Assembly: GCA_003996215.1 (NCBI GenBank)
Contig: QJPP01007590.1
Span: 434,001 to 498,000, forward strand
Origin: Jaltomata sinuosa
Lineage: Eukaryota > Streptophyta > Magnoliopsida > Solanales > Solanaceae
DNA: 64,000 bases
Direction of reading: 5' to 3'
Part shown: positions 35,408-47,868 of the stretch, piece by piece
Layout: the number at the start of each line of letters is the position of its first letter
Position numbering within the stretch: the stretch's first letter is position 1
Notes under the pieces: model-generated
Seen by the model: only the letters and a program-made list of their open reading frames with translations
Databases searched by the model: none
Told to the model about the DNA's origin: nothing
Made by a program: the position numbers and the translations under genes

Positions 35408-38151
35408 TGTCATGACCCGAAAACTCAAGTCGTGATGACACCTACTATAACCCACAAATAGGTAAGCCAACCCTTATCCTTGAACCACAAGTAAAGGGCT
35501 AACTCAAGAAAGAACCCAAAAGCGGAAGAAATAACAATAACAACGGAAGACACGATAAACCAACATAAGTAAAAAGGAGAAGGGGAGAGAATAAAATACA
35601 CAAAAATCCCCCAAGACCTAGTGTCAGTCCGTACAAGTGCTACTAAAACTTAAATGTTCTAGATAGATACACCAAAATACGGTCAATCTTCAAAGGTACA
35701 GTAGGAGACTAGTCTAAAAGTAGAGGGAGATTGATCAACTCCGATCACCAAGAGCTCACCCAATGTCTCCAGTCAGCAACTCTGCACGAGGATAATAAAT
35801 CAACAGAGATAACCCATACTAGGATCTGCATCAATACAAAGATACAGAAGTGTAGTATAAGTACAAAAATACGCGGTACCCAGTAGGCATCATTGGCCGA
35901 TTGAGCTCAAATAAGATATAAATATAACAAAAAGTGAATATAACCCAAGGGTAAGAAAGATGAATCAGAAGGAAATATAATGGTCATTATCTAAATAAAA
36001 AGGGGAAATACCGCCATAATATGAAAAGCATAAACAATAAACCAATGACAACCAATTCAGACTTCTCGAGTTCAAAAAATACACTAGATAAAGACAGCCA
36101 ACTACACACAAAGTTTGATAGTAAAGACACGCAAGTAATACCATGAAAACCCGATATGGAATAGATGAAATGTGGCCAATGCAATAATGAATGAGAACCC
36201 TGAGTCACATCACGGGCCGCTGAAACTTACCAACCAATATCATACCATAATACCTGTAATGTCCCTTCAAGCCCCAGAGCTAATCAATATAACAATCAAT
36301 GCCACAATATCCATGTATAATCAAGATAACCCAGAGTATTTTCATGGGCCGCTGGAGGTTACCAATATACCAATTTCCACAAGTAAAACCCCGTATATAT
36401 ATGCAAAGGGGGCCGCCGGAATTTATCAATATAATCCCATAGCCAATGGAAAGCAAGGCTCACATTGTCTCTCAAACCAAGTGCACAAAATAGAAGTACA
36501 GTCCCATTTTGAAGTCAGTAAAACAGTGATGACCAATTTCTCCTTAGTAGTGCAAGTTTATAGTAAAGGAAACCATTTTCCATTTTTATTAACCAAAAAT
36601 AGTGGTAAAAGTGGGACGCTCTCCCTGGAGCTCTATTTATTTAAAAAGGGAGTATTTTGAGTTTCAAAAGTTAGAAATCAGCTTAAATAAGTAAAATCTT
36701 TGAAAACCATTTGTTAAAAGAAGAGTTTCTTAAACCACCGAGCCAATCGATTCTTGTAATTTCGTACCATTCAATTTTCATCAATCCATAATATAACCCA
36801 ATCATATATGAAAAAGAGATGAACATGAATCAATTCAAATGTATATATGTATGCATAATATGTGAGCAGCGAAACCAAGATAGGGCATTAGATCCTTCAT
36901 AATAATATCGTACTAACTTGGACACCAGCCAACACAACACCATGACCTCAGGCTCAAAAATCCGCATGCCAAAGCCAACCATAAGAATATAACACGATAA
37001 GAACAACCAGAAAATCAAGTAAGAAACTACCCTACCATGGACTATAACCATCGGATGCAAAGGCCAACTATTCTATACAAATACTAAAAGGGAACCCTAC
37101 ACTATCTACCAACCCCCAAGGGACCTGCCTAAGGAGGTCAACTAACCGGAACTAAGCATAAATCGTACGACAAATAGAAACATGAACAAAGAACAACCAT
37201 ACTAACCTGGCTCCTGCCAGTCCCATGTCCACAGTTCGGGCCCTTAATTACATGATAAATAGAACACCAAAGCAACAAGAATAAAATAATAATAATAACA
37301 AAGCAATGATAACATCTACTCTATCCCGAACCTTTATCTAATTCTAGGCTAAGGCTCCCTAATATAATGATCTCAACCACAAGCAGTCTAAACTAAAATA
37401 AGGCATCTGACCCTAATCCCAAAGATATTACACGGCCTACGCCAAGTCTTACAGAAAGCTACCGCCTATGCTAAGGATTTCTAGCCAAAATCTTAATCTA
37501 AAGCACCTAAATCACCTATAAGGATCAATAACCCTAATCATAACCCTATCTAAACCACAAGATCCCACAAACTATTAGCAAGTTATTATATTCAAACCTC
37601 ATATGAGCAAATTCTAGAAAATAGTAAAACATAACCTACCGGGAAAGCCGAGCACTCGCGCACAATCCAATCCACAAGACCGGAGCTTATCACCCTTGAG
37701 AAGCATCTGCAAGCAAACACGCTATCATAACAATGTTCTACATATCAATACGAAGCTAATGGTACCCATATTGCTAATAATTTAGCCAGGTTAAAATCTT
37801 GGTCACAAGCGGGACTATGGGCCGTGCAACTCAAAACCAGAAAGAAGAATCACCAAGAGGTTTCCAACCTCACCAAGAGTACATGCTCCAAATTTGAGCG
37901 AAAATGGACCAAGAATGGGGGCTAAAACAGCCCCACGATCAAGAAATTAAAGAAGACAAATTCATGAAAATCAACGGAAATTAACACGAGAATTTTCCTA
38001 TTCAAGAGGCCAAGAACGCACCCGAATCAGTAATTAATATTCCTCCAAGTTATGGGAGAGAGCTGGTGAAGAAATGAAGGACTTTGGAGTGAAAATGGAT
38101 GAGAAATCAAGTTTTGAAGATGAGGTGAAAAGATGAAAATAAGCTGCCAAC

Positions 38152-38164
38152 AACTATATAGAGT
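38152..38164 (-). promoter_or_regulatory. TATA box in AB 3' LTR
   Basis: Minus-strand CTCTATATAGTTG, directly after the ggggcggcccatggcgcg island. The 5' LTR has the same at 50589-50601. Confidence 0.6.
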
Positions 38165-38362
38165 GGCCAGCAAAGGAGCAGGGGCGGCCCATGGCGCGTA
38201 GGGGCGCGCGTGCAGAGGTGTTGGCATGGGTACTGGTGCGCAGGAGGCCATGTTGGATGCTGAGGTGCAGGGGCGACCATAAACGCAACGGACCAGCAGT
38301 GCCAATTCACACTTTGGGTCCCCGGGAATGCATCCAGGGTCCCGCAAACAAAAATGAGTTGG

Positions 38363-38367
38363 GCTAT
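38363..38367. other. TSD of D, left copy (GCTAT)
   Basis: Matches GCTAT at 43925-43929. Confidence 0.93.
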
Positions 38368-39699
38368 TGATAACGCTCAAATCATGCTCCCCGAATTGGA
38401 GGTCACGATGATCGTCAGAGCAAAACACATTTATAATTCCCAACGAGTGTCTGAGTCAGACCCAAGGAAACAATGTAGTCGCGATCGAGCTAATAGAGAA
38501 TTCAAGCAAATTATTGAAGTTCAATTAACAAAAAGGGGAAAAGATATCTATAAGGGAGGTTTTAGACTAAAACTAAAGATAAAAGAAAATTAAATAAAAG
38601 ATAGGTTGATCAATGGATTTCACCTTGCTTTCGCCAAGCAAGGATAACAAAGGAGAATGGGGAATGGGAATTCAATTCACATGACTTGCACCCGATCAAC
38701 ACATGGGTAGTCTTGGCTAAAGGTTCACTTAACTGTCTTTCGACCAATCAAGCAACAATCCTCATTGGTTCTCTAAAATCACCACGAGTAAGCAATAACC
38801 AACAATTTACTTGGGTGAGTTGGGTTATCTCTAACCCCAACTCTTAGATGGGAGTTTCTGGCAACCATACTATCCCTAGCCTTGGTCTAGAGTGGAGACC
38901 CCAAATCCCCACTATTGAATCTTCCCGAATTTAAGGAAATCCTTTCTCAGGCAAAAACCCAAATTAGAAAGCTAAGTGAATGTTTGCAACCATTGACTAT
39001 AAATTCAAGCATGGAGGATTCAATAGACCCAAATATCAAATAAGAGAAAAATCTATATATGAATTCAATACCCAAAAAAGTATTATCTCTAATACAACAC
39101 AAATCCCAATTCAACAATTAAACCAATAAAATAACAATTAAGAACAAGATTTTGAAGAATGAAAACTAAAGATTTTAAAATAAAAAGCATCCAAATCTTC
39201 ACTCCTATGGTGTTGGTTGATGAACTTGCTCTCCAAGCTTGCCAAAATTTGTGAGAATAGCCAAAGATACCTTCCCAATCGACTGAGAAAAGTTTTTATG
39301 TGAAATAGGGTTTCTAAAATGGGAAATTTCCATTTCTGCCCCGCAGCTGCCCTTTTCTTCTTCGCCTATGCGTAAGGTCCACCGCATTCGTGAAGGGTCT
39401 CTGTCTGGTTGACCTTCGTATACGCGGCTGGTACGACGCATTCACGTAGCTTCTATTTGAGTAGCCTTGACGTACGTAGTGGGATGCCGCGTTTCCATAG
39501 GCCATTTAGCTGCTAGTTCCAAATCTCTCCGAATAGCTCCCTTTTGACTTGTTTTTATCCGAATTCTTCCCAAAAATTTCTAAAACACAAAAACCTGCAA
39601 AATAGAAGTAATTCGTGTCAATTGCACTATTTTCCCACACATTATTAGCAAAAGCATAAGTTTAAGATTGAAATAAGTAGGTAGAATGCCAACTTATCA
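38368..39699 (-). repeat. D 3' LTR
   Basis: TGATAACGC to ACTTATCA on the plus strand. Word island of gcattcgtgaaggg/acgcattcacg type at 39355-39485. Confidence 0.93.
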
Positions 39700-39715
39700 A
39701 ACCCCCAAACTTGAA
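39700..39715 (-). other. Polypurine tract of D
   Basis: Minus-strand TTCAAGTTTGGGGGTT abutting the 3' LTR. Confidence 0.88.
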
Positions 39716-41649
39716 TTATTGTTTGTCCTCAAGCAACTAAAAATTCTAACTCAAGAGGCACACAACTCAAGTGCAAATGAAAATACCACAAGCCAAGGAA
39801 ACCCCATTTGTAGCACCAAAAATGACTTCAGTTGGTACTAACGATTAGTTAATAACATGATACTTACTCTAACTACTCCCCTTGATTCAAACACAAATCA
39901 ATGATGCAATGAAACAATAAGAACAAGTAAGTGACAATAACCAATCCTCAAGATGTGACTCAAACCACTAGCTTACCAAAACATGCTCATATGATTCATT
40001 TTCCGGAGTTTATCAATGTCACCAACTATCCTAATTCGCATGCCCTCACAAGAACGAAAGTCCCAAAAACACATTATGTACAAAGATACTTACAAGAGAC
40101 ATACAAACACTCACACTCACAAGGAATTTCAAGCACTAACAAGTATCAACCATACGCTTGCCCTTATTTTCATTTGCCACTAGCTCAAAAACATTCGGTT
40201 GGAGATCTCCAAGGGCTTTTCAAAGCTTGTTATGTAGGCTCGGGGATGGGTAGGATGCACATTTGTATTTGAGTGACTACATCCTCCTCGAACTCTACAC
40301 AACTTTTTTAATTTGAAACCAAGGACATTCCATTCATTTTCATTCAACACGAGGCACCATTTCACTTCTTTTTATTCGGGGCACAAATCTTTATCATTCT
40401 ATTCACCTTGGAGGATTCATTTCTTTTCTCTCCTTTCCTCTTTTCCTTTTATTTTGCTTTGTTTTTAAAATTCTTCCTTCTTTTGGCAATTCTTTTTAAG
40501 CAACAAACCATGATTTACTCATTAAACACTCCTCCAAGGTACCTTTATCAACCCCCAAATAGCATGCAAGACTACTTCATTAGTACCAAACAAGTCAATT
40601 GCAACCAAAACCTTAAAAGATGAAAATTGCCCTTAAGAATGACGTCACTCAGTCTATCATTGGGCCAGTTCATCTATCTAATTTTGTATGTCTACACAAG
40701 GTGGATCAACATAGTTATCACAATATTAGGGCATATGCAATTTGCACATGTCAAAGTGCGGGTCGCACATGCAACGCATATGCCAAACAGTGGGCATGTG
40801 CGAAGCTCGTGTGGTTCGCACGTCGACATGTGCAATACAAGTATTCCCCAGCTCAGACAAGTTCCATCTAGCATAATGGGTAATCAGACTACCCCTGGCT
40901 CACAACAACCAACACCTCAACTACAAAATAACAAAAGAAGCTAAAAAGTAAAGAAAACTAAAAAGCTAAGCCATCAACTTCTTCCACAACAACACCAAAG
41001 CCCGACAAGAGCATAAAACCGAAAAAAACAAGCTAGACAAGGGTACCATAATGAGGAGGGTTGGTGTTTATACCTGATGAGTTACAATTAGAGATGCAAT
41101 GGAAGAGCTTGATGGAATTTATTTGTGTGCTTAAGGAATAGGAGAACCTTTGTTTTGAGAAGAAAATGTTTGAGGCTTCTTAATTTTTGAACATTTTTAA
41201 CTTTCCTGGAACTACCTGAAGGCTTCGCATTCGTGAGAGGTCCAGCGCATTCACAAAAGCCTGTTGTTTAGCTTGACTTCGCGTTCGCGAAGAAAGAGTG
41301 TTGGGATAGATTTTTCAATTTATCTCCAGCTTACTGCTCACGATGTGCGGTGCCTGGTATGATGGGCACTTTGTGAGGTGAGAAATGCACCACGTTTGCA
41401 CATGTCATTGTTTTTGATTAGTTCACTGTTTGATTGTGAGATGGCACGTGCAACGATCACACTTCCAGGTGGAAAAAACACATTTTTCAGAGGTATTTTT
41501 GGTTCTTCTCAACCCTCGGTTCCTCTTCTCATTCCTTTGGGAATCTAAAAACACACCAAAAAGAAACAAAAAGTGAAGTAAAGCATAAAAATGATGAGTT
41601 GCCTCTCATCAAGCACACAATTTAACATCGTGGCACGACACAAGCTACC
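39716..41649 (-). other. D 3' noncoding region
   Basis: No credible frame (39931-40272, 40408-40623 and 40627-40944 on the plus strand lack any motif). Word islands: gcacatgcaacgcatatgcc type at 40735-40850, and gcattcgtgagagg/gcgttcgcgaag type at 41220-41300. The first bases after the ORF stop (tcgtggcacgacacaagct on the plus strand, 41628-41646) match the region after integrase in E (52466-52490). Confidence 0.65.
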
Positions 41650-42472
41650 TCACCATTTGGATATCCATTTGGAGGATTTGAACCTTCGACCCAAATTTGA
41701 ATCGAATTTTTGGTGACAATCCCGGGGTGAAGGTTTGAGCCTGAGAAGGCCATTCTCTTGATTTTGCATTTCGCGCTTTTTAGCTTTCAAGTGAGTAAGG
41801 ATGCTTTTCCTTCTTTCCATGACAAATTCAAAACCGGATAAACCTTCATCCACCCTCCTTCCAAGGTCTTCCAAAATCTTGATTACTTTGACTTTCCTCC
41901 ATTCAATCAAACTTAAGGTCGAACAAAGGTTGAAGTGGGATTTGGGCGTCTCCACCTTCAAGATTGCCTCATTCATAACATCCTCACTTAGAGATGTTAT
42001 GACATCATGAACCACATATGGAGTAGTTGGTTGCTACACCACCTTCAATTCACGATCCTCCCTTATGTCTTCCACTTCTTTAGCCCTTGCGTCCACAAAG
42101 CCTTGCTTTATGGATTGCACACTCTCCTCTTGGGTTTCTAGCGAGGCCAAGAGGGTTTGGAGCTTGACACGTATGCCGACATTGCTTGCTAAGTCATGGT
42201 TCCTATTAAGGTCACAAGAACCACTAGCAACATTGTTAGCACAAGAGAGGGGAGGGGGACGATCATCATTGGGGCATTCACTCTAATGTATGTCACGACC
42301 ACCACACAAATAGCAATTGCACCCATCATAGGAGAAAGAAGGGGAATACCTCCCTCTACTAAGGCTAATTCTACACCTTCATCCAAGGTGGGGTCCTCTA
42401 CAATAAACACAATAGTCGGGAATATAAACTGGGATGCAACCATCAACATTATTAGCATTCAAATATGCCATA
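41650..42472 (-). pseudogene. Unknown D-encoded ORF with two zinc-knuckle-like motifs and a charged tail
   Basis: Not recognised. The frame opens at ATG 42472 (MAYLNANNVDGCIP), about 100 bases after the PBS, where gag would start, and runs about 274 codons to 41650 with three in-frame stops (near 42379, 42286 and 42034) and no frameshift. Two Cys/His clusters lie near the start: CVYCRGPHLG.RC (C-x2-C-x3-H-x4-C) and CYLCGGRDIH..SEC; a stop falls inside each. Then comes a likely coiled coil (VKLQTLLASLETQEESVQSI) and a Lys/Arg-rich C-terminus (RRKSILTHLKAKKREMQNQE). The knuckles suggest nucleic-acid binding. The intact part is 42015-41650. Conservation of a single frame argues for past selection. 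Confidence 0.55.
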
Positions 42473-42575
42473 ATGCCATCAACAAAATAAAACTAAAGAA
42501 AAGAAAATAACTATTCACAAAATTTGAACTAGAGGAAGTAAACTCAAATTCTAAACTAACTCAATATGAAAAATT

Positions 42576-42594
42576 GTTCCCCGGCAACTACGCT
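42576..42594 (-). other. Primer-binding site of D (tRNA-Asp type)
   Basis: Minus-strand GCGTAGTTGCCGGGGAAC, a few bases inside the 5' LTR; close to the Athila-type complement with core GTTGCCGGGGA. Confidence 0.88.
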
Positions 42595-42599
42595 ATTTT

Positions 42600-43924
42600 T
42601 GATAATGCTCAAACCATGCTCCCCGAGTTGGAGGTCACGACGATCGTCAGAGCAAAACACATTTATAATTCCCAACGAGTGTCAGGGTCGTACCCCAAGG
42701 GAACAATGTAGTCGCGATCAAGCTAATAGATAATCCAAGCAACTTATTGATGTTCAATTAACAAAAAAGGTAAAAGATATCTATAAGGGGGGTTTTAGAC
42801 TAAATCTAAAGATAAACGAAAATCAAATAACAGATAGGCTGATCAATGGATTTCACCTTGCTTTCGCCAAGCATGGATAACAAGGAAGAATTGGGAATGG
42901 GAATTCAATTCACAAGACTTGCACCCAATCATAACATGGGTAGTATCACCTAAAGGTACACTTAACTTTCTTTAGACCAATCAAGCAACAATAATCACGG
43001 GTTCTCTCGAATCACCATGAGTAAGCAATAACCAACAATTTACTTGGGTGAGTTGGGTTATCTCTAACCCCAACTCTTAGATGGGAGTTTCCGGCAATCA
43101 AACAATCTCTAGCCTTGGTCTAGAGTGGAAACCCCAAATCCCCACTATTGAATCTTCCCAAATTTAAGGAAATCCTTTCTCAAGCAAAAACCCAAATTAG
43201 AAAGCTAAGTCAGTGTTTGTAACTATTGACTATAAATCAAGCATGGAGGATTCAATAGACCCAAATAATCAAAGAAGAGCAAAATCTATATATGAATTCA
43301 ACACCCAAACAAGTATTATCTTTAAGACAACCCAAATCTCAATTCAACAATTACACCAATAAAATAACAATTAAGAACACGAGTTTGAAGAATGGAAACT
43401 AAATATTTTACAATAAAGAGCATTCAAATCTTTACGCCTATGGTGTTGGTTAATTAACTTGCTCTCCAAGCTTGCCAAAAGTTGTGAGAATAGCCAAAGA
43501 TACCTTCCTAATCGGCTGAGAAGAGTTTTTATGTTAATTGGGGTTTCCAAAAGGGGAATTTTAATTTCTACCCCGCAGCTGCCTTTTTCTTCTTTGCCTA
43601 CGCATAAGGTCCATCGCGTTCGTGAAGGGTCTCCGTTTGGTTGACCTTCACGTACGCGGGTGTATGACGCGTTGCTTCTATTTGAGTAGCCTTCGCATAG
43701 GCAGCGGGACGTCGTGTTCTCATAGGACATTTAGCTGCCAGTTCCAAATTTCTCCGAATAGCTCCCTTTTGACTTGTTTTCATCCGAATTCTTCCCGATC
43801 ACTTCTAAAACACAAAAACATGCAAAATAGAAGTAATTTGTGTCAATTGCTCTATTTATCCACTTATTATTAGCAAAAGCATAAGTTTAAGAGTTAAGTA
43901 AGTAGGTAGAATACCAACTTATCA
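42600..43924 (-). repeat. D 5' LTR
   Basis: Aligns with the 3' LTR end to end with scattered substitutions and a few short indels. Word island at 43580-43705. Confidence 0.93.
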
Positions 43925-43929
43925 GCTAT
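43925..43929. other. TSD of D, right copy (GCTAT)
   Basis: Perfect match to 38363-38367. Confidence 0.93.
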
Positions 43930-44533
43930 TGGACTAGAAAAAACGTTCCAGATCTAATGGAATCGAAAAAAATCCCATTGAAGGTCGATTTAATGAAAAG
44001 TGGGCCCCACATCCAAAATCAACCTTTAGACCAATTATTTCCAAAATGAAATCCAATCGCCAAAATCATGTTCGGAAGCCTCGGGACCCAAACCAATGGT
44101 CCCTCCAGCCTAAACTAGACATTCCGGAGCTAACAGTGCCTAAGGAATTTCCATCCGAGGTCGTCATCTCCAAATGTTGACCAAAGTCAACCAAACAAGC
44201 CCAACTAGCCTGAAAATACAAAACAAAAACTTCCAAGCTGAAAAGCTCTCGAATCCCAACCAAAGGTCTGAATAGACTAAAGTCCACTCTCCAGAGCTAA
44301 CAGAACTGTCGAAATTAGATTCCGAGTGCATTTACATAGAAAGTTGACTGAAGTTAAGGATTTTCCAGGTTGGAATTCTAAAATAGGAAAATGGTCATAA
44401 CAACCAAATGAATGGCCCGGGCATCGAACCGTCAGTCCCGGAAGGTCATAAATGACTTGTAGCCGCTGTAGGGAAACTTGAAACGAAAAAAATGCAAGGA
44501 AACAGAGAAATGACCAGGAGGGTCATTATAACA
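43925..44533 (-). repeat. AB 3' LTR, outer part
   Basis: Begins with the second GCTAT TSD copy of D (43925-43929). Matches 50800-51401 of the 5' LTR. On the minus strand it starts TGTTATAATGACC at 44533. Confidence 0.9.
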
Positions 44534-44575
44534 TCCACTACTAAAAGAACTTTCGTCCTCAAAATTTAAGGAAAA
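44534..44575 (-). other. Polypurine tract region of AB
   Basis: Minus-strand gaggacgaaagttcttttag then tagtgga abuts the 3' LTR; the gaggacgaa motif is typical before the PPT of Tekay-type elements. The purine run itself is degraded. Confidence 0.7.
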
Positions 44576-46230
44576 GGAAGTACCCAAAGTCCGAGAAAGG
44601 AAAAGATACCAGGTCTGTGAGTCGAGCTACGCCTTCCGAGGAGCCTCCTCGATTGGCCAATGGCCAACTGAAAGATAACCAAAGAAAGCTTACTAAAACC
44701 TTAACTCAAAACCAGCCAAAATAGGAAAAACCAGAAACTCTAACTCAAAAGATAATCAGTCAAATAACATAAACAGAACCCCAAAAGAAAACATTCGAAA
44801 AGTACCAACACAACACAAGAACCACGAAAACCAAGGCAATCATCACACAGAACCAAAAACTGTGCTAACACAAAGCACAAAACCCACTTTCTCCAATATT
44901 CTAACCAAAAAGTCCTGGGTCTGAAAATCCTTCCGTCTATACCGAAATATCAACATTCAAACCATAAAGTCAAACACAAGTCAAACATTCGAGATAAACT
45001 GGCAAAACATCAACAAACCACCCAGAAGGCTAGGACTCCTACCATACTCTATCTCCATAAAGCAGTCTAAAAACTTGATCTCAACAAAAACCAAATACTA
45101 GTCCTACTAACCTTAAAAACATAAACACCTACCCGAGACAAACCCACTATGACCGATTAGCCTACCCTGACGGACCATCGGTCCGCAGATGGATAACAAC
45201 GGTAAGATCACCAGAATAACCCAAATATACCATAAATAACAACCTAAAAAGAAAACACTGGTATTTGATAAAGAAAGTAACCAGACAACCTATGTTGAAG
45301 GACAACATTCCGAATGCAGATTCTGAACCAAACCCTCTGAACCAGAAAATGTCTGATCTGACAAAAGGGACTAGGCTAGGTCTGCCTATCCAAGCAGAAC
45401 ACAAGGAAACCAGAACCAAGCAACAAATATAGCAAGTATGTGATGAAGACTAAAGTCAATCCTCCAACCCTTAGGGATCCCACAAAACTCTGGTATAACC
45501 GCTAGAAGGAATGGTCTCCTGAATCGATCTAGTCAAAAGTGTTGTGAATAGAGGAAGTCTTCCATGACTCTCTTGAAATAGTTCGCTAACCCGCAAAGTC
45601 TGAAACACAACAAAATCTTAATTCATCTCCTCCCTACTTCTCGAGTAGACTCAACTACCATCTATGAATACTATAGTAATTGGAACTCAAAAAGGATCTG
45701 AATACACTACTCAGTACTCTGCAACCGCTAATGGGGCATGGGTCAAAACAAATGACATAGCCGAGAACTTATAATGGAATGAGTATTGATGTAGTCCTTG
45801 GAATGCCCACCACCCTGATCCTTAACAGAAGATAATCCAAATCTTGAACTATGACTTTAGAAAACACTTCTGCAACCTGAACCTTTATCAACCACAGAAA
45901 CTGACCCAAAGGAAGAACTTCAGAACCAACACCATAAATAAAAGCAAGACAACCTAATAACCTACAACTGATAGGTGCAAAGATGGAAAAACTAAGCCTA
46001 GAATTTCTGTGGAAACCCACCAACCATAATGACTAGGCCTACTGCGCTTTGCAACCCAATATAGTTACTACCCAAATGCCGACAAACTCTATCCACTACA
46101 AAATGAATTCTTCTACCGAGTAGCTATACGCACAAGTACCACAATCTCACCATGCGAGTCCGGATAAAAGAAGTAATGTAAGCAGATTTACGTAAGGACA
46201 CGCAAACCCCACATCGAACAATACCAAAAG
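44576..46230 (-). pseudogene. pol: AB pol remnant, barely recognisable
   Basis: The only clear trace is RT: VAEVFSKV followed by LLLRIRVVGIPRTT at about 45890-45790 (minus strand), the palm region before the catalytic box, with frameshifts. Shortened, scrambled RT-like sequence continues to about 45560. 45500-44576 is A/C-rich on the plus strand and shows no protein motif. Protease, RNase H and integrase are not found. Confidence 0.5.
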
Positions 46231-47640
46231 CTCACAAATGATAACAAAATTCTACCTGTGATAGAAGCATCCATGTGACTCCATCTGCAATGACTACTCG
46301 ACCAATATGGTTTGGGACCATCACTAATAACCTGGGAACAATCCCTACTAATCGGTGCATTGCCCCTGGCCTGTGATGCTGGAACTCAGAGGGGGTGAAA
46401 CTCTCTGACTCTCGAACAAGTCCTAGAAAAGTATACCCACTCACCACAAACATAGCAACCCTTACCAAAAGTACCCCACTGAGAAAACCTGGTTTAACCT
46501 GACTGGACATCATTGGTCGAATACCCAGAATGAAAACCTTGAGAAGTCTAACCTTAACCCCGATTACTTTTCTTACTGTGTCTCAACCAACCGCTCCCTA
46601 AAATCTGAAATGCGGCACAAACTGGACGGTGAAACTGGAAACATCATGGGTGACCCACACGGGATAAACCTCTGCCTCAAAACTGTAATCACTGAAACTA
46701 CCCTGATGGCGAGGCCTCTTACCACTGCCTCCACATGTCTCAAGACATATACCCTCAATAACTCATGCATGATCAACAATCGCAAGGAATGCAGCCCCTG
46801 ATGCCACTAGCTACTCTATAGCCAAACGAAGTGGGAGATCTAACCCTCTGACAAACTTGCATACCCGCTCGTGCTCTGTAGGAAGAATCATAGTAGTATG
46901 CCTAGACAACTCATGGAACCGTGCCTCATACTTAGAAACTGACATAGAGCCCTGCTCTAACCTAGTGAAATGATCCCTCAACCCCTCCCTCAACCTGCAA
47001 GATACAAACTTCTCCAAGAAAGCCTTAGAGAACTGAGTCCAAGTCATTGAAGGTGACCCAGCTGGTCTGCAAGCAGTATAAGTTTGCCACCATTGTTTTG
47101 CCAAACTATCAATCTGAAATGTAGTGTAATCAGCTCTGTCAGACTCAACTAACCCAAGGTTATATAACCTCTCCTAGAAACCAATCAAGAACTCGTAAGC
47201 ATCCTCCCCAAGGGCACCAGAAAACCTCGTAGGACCCAACTTGATGAACCTACCTAGCATTTTGTGCTCCTCAGTCGACATAAGAGGCCAAGCTGCATTA
47301 GGATGATCAACCAATGGAATAGGCAACATCTCAAAATTGGGAGCCACAATAGCTGGTTGTGCTCCTAGTCCATCACTACTATGTGCCACTATCTAGGCTA
47401 AAGTCTGTGTCTCACCTCTGATCTGTGAACCATCAGGTGCACTAGGTAGAGTCCGGACCCGTGACATAATCTCAAATAATCTAAGAATCCTGGCTAGAAT
47501 ACTCTAAAGGTCCGGTGAAGCTGTAAATCCTACTAGAGGCTGGACTGATCCTACACCTTCTTACTGAAACTGAGCACCTTCAACCCCTAACTTTAGCAAC
47601 CATGCTCCAGTAGCAGGAATATGAGCCTCACCCAAGCCCG
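46231..47640 (-). pseudogene. gag: AB gag relic
   Basis: Core in one frame over 47389-46811: LGRFIKLGPTRFSG, a stop at 47171-47173, then AKQWWQTYTACRPAGSPSMTW, FLEKFV and SMSVSKYEARFHELSRH. These match the F gag core in order. A zinc-knuckle trace CYVCGEWVYFSRTC lies near 46455-46415, with Tyr at the His position. Frameshifts separate core and tail. The N-terminal part (47640-47390) is broken. Confidence 0.85.
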
Positions 47641-47837
47641 CTGTTGACCACGTCATAACCATATGAGAAGGAAAGGAACAATTAATGTTTAGAATTTGAT
47701 AGAGTGAAGAATGCACGAGAAGGATTCAACAAAATGGAATATTCCTAAGGATTCCCAATAGCCTCCCACAAAAAGGATACGGATGTCACCGTACCGATCT
47801 GTGAGACTCTACTAGACACCTGCCCTTGTACCAATGA

Positions 47838-47868
47838 CACTGGTGAATCTAGAACTACGATACCACTC
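47838..47868 (-). other. Primer-binding site of AB (tRNA-Met type, degraded)
   Basis: Minus strand, after GTGACA: gagtggtatcgtagttctag; matches TGGTATC then diverges. Downstream accagtgtcattgg is shared with G and F. Confidence 0.75.

Larger units (their letters stand above)
35408..38367 (-). repeat. AB 3' LTR, inner part
   Basis: Begins on the plus strand TGTCATGACCCGAAAACTC and matches 47869-50790 of the 5' LTR throughout. The frames 36172-36660 (plus strand) and 38027-38443 (minus strand) are not supported as genes. Minus-strand TATA at 38152-38164 with a G/C-rich word island at 38165-38305. Broken at 38367 by D. Confidence 0.9.
38368..43924 (-). mobile_element. Element D: complete non-autonomous Athila-related element (5.56 kb)
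   Basis: Two LTRs of 1332 and 1325 bp, perfect TSD GCTAT, a clean tRNA-Asp-type PBS and a PPT identical to that of E. The 2.9 kb internal region lacks gag and pol but contains a decayed ORF directly after the leader (42472-41650) and a 3' noncoding region laid out like that of E. It needed proteins from a relative. It is the youngest level of the nest by position, inserted in the 3' LTR of AB. Confidence 0.93.

Noticed and set aside
36172..36660. Open frame of 162 codons on the plus strand
   Set aside because: It is antisense within the AB 3' LTR, has no recognisable motif, and the homologous stretch of the 5' LTR near 48640-49110 is changed by indels.
38027..38443. Minus-strand frame with Pro/His/Ala-rich stretch
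   Set aside because: Lies across the G/C-rich word island in the AB LTR and its junction with D; not conserved in the 5' LTR as one frame.
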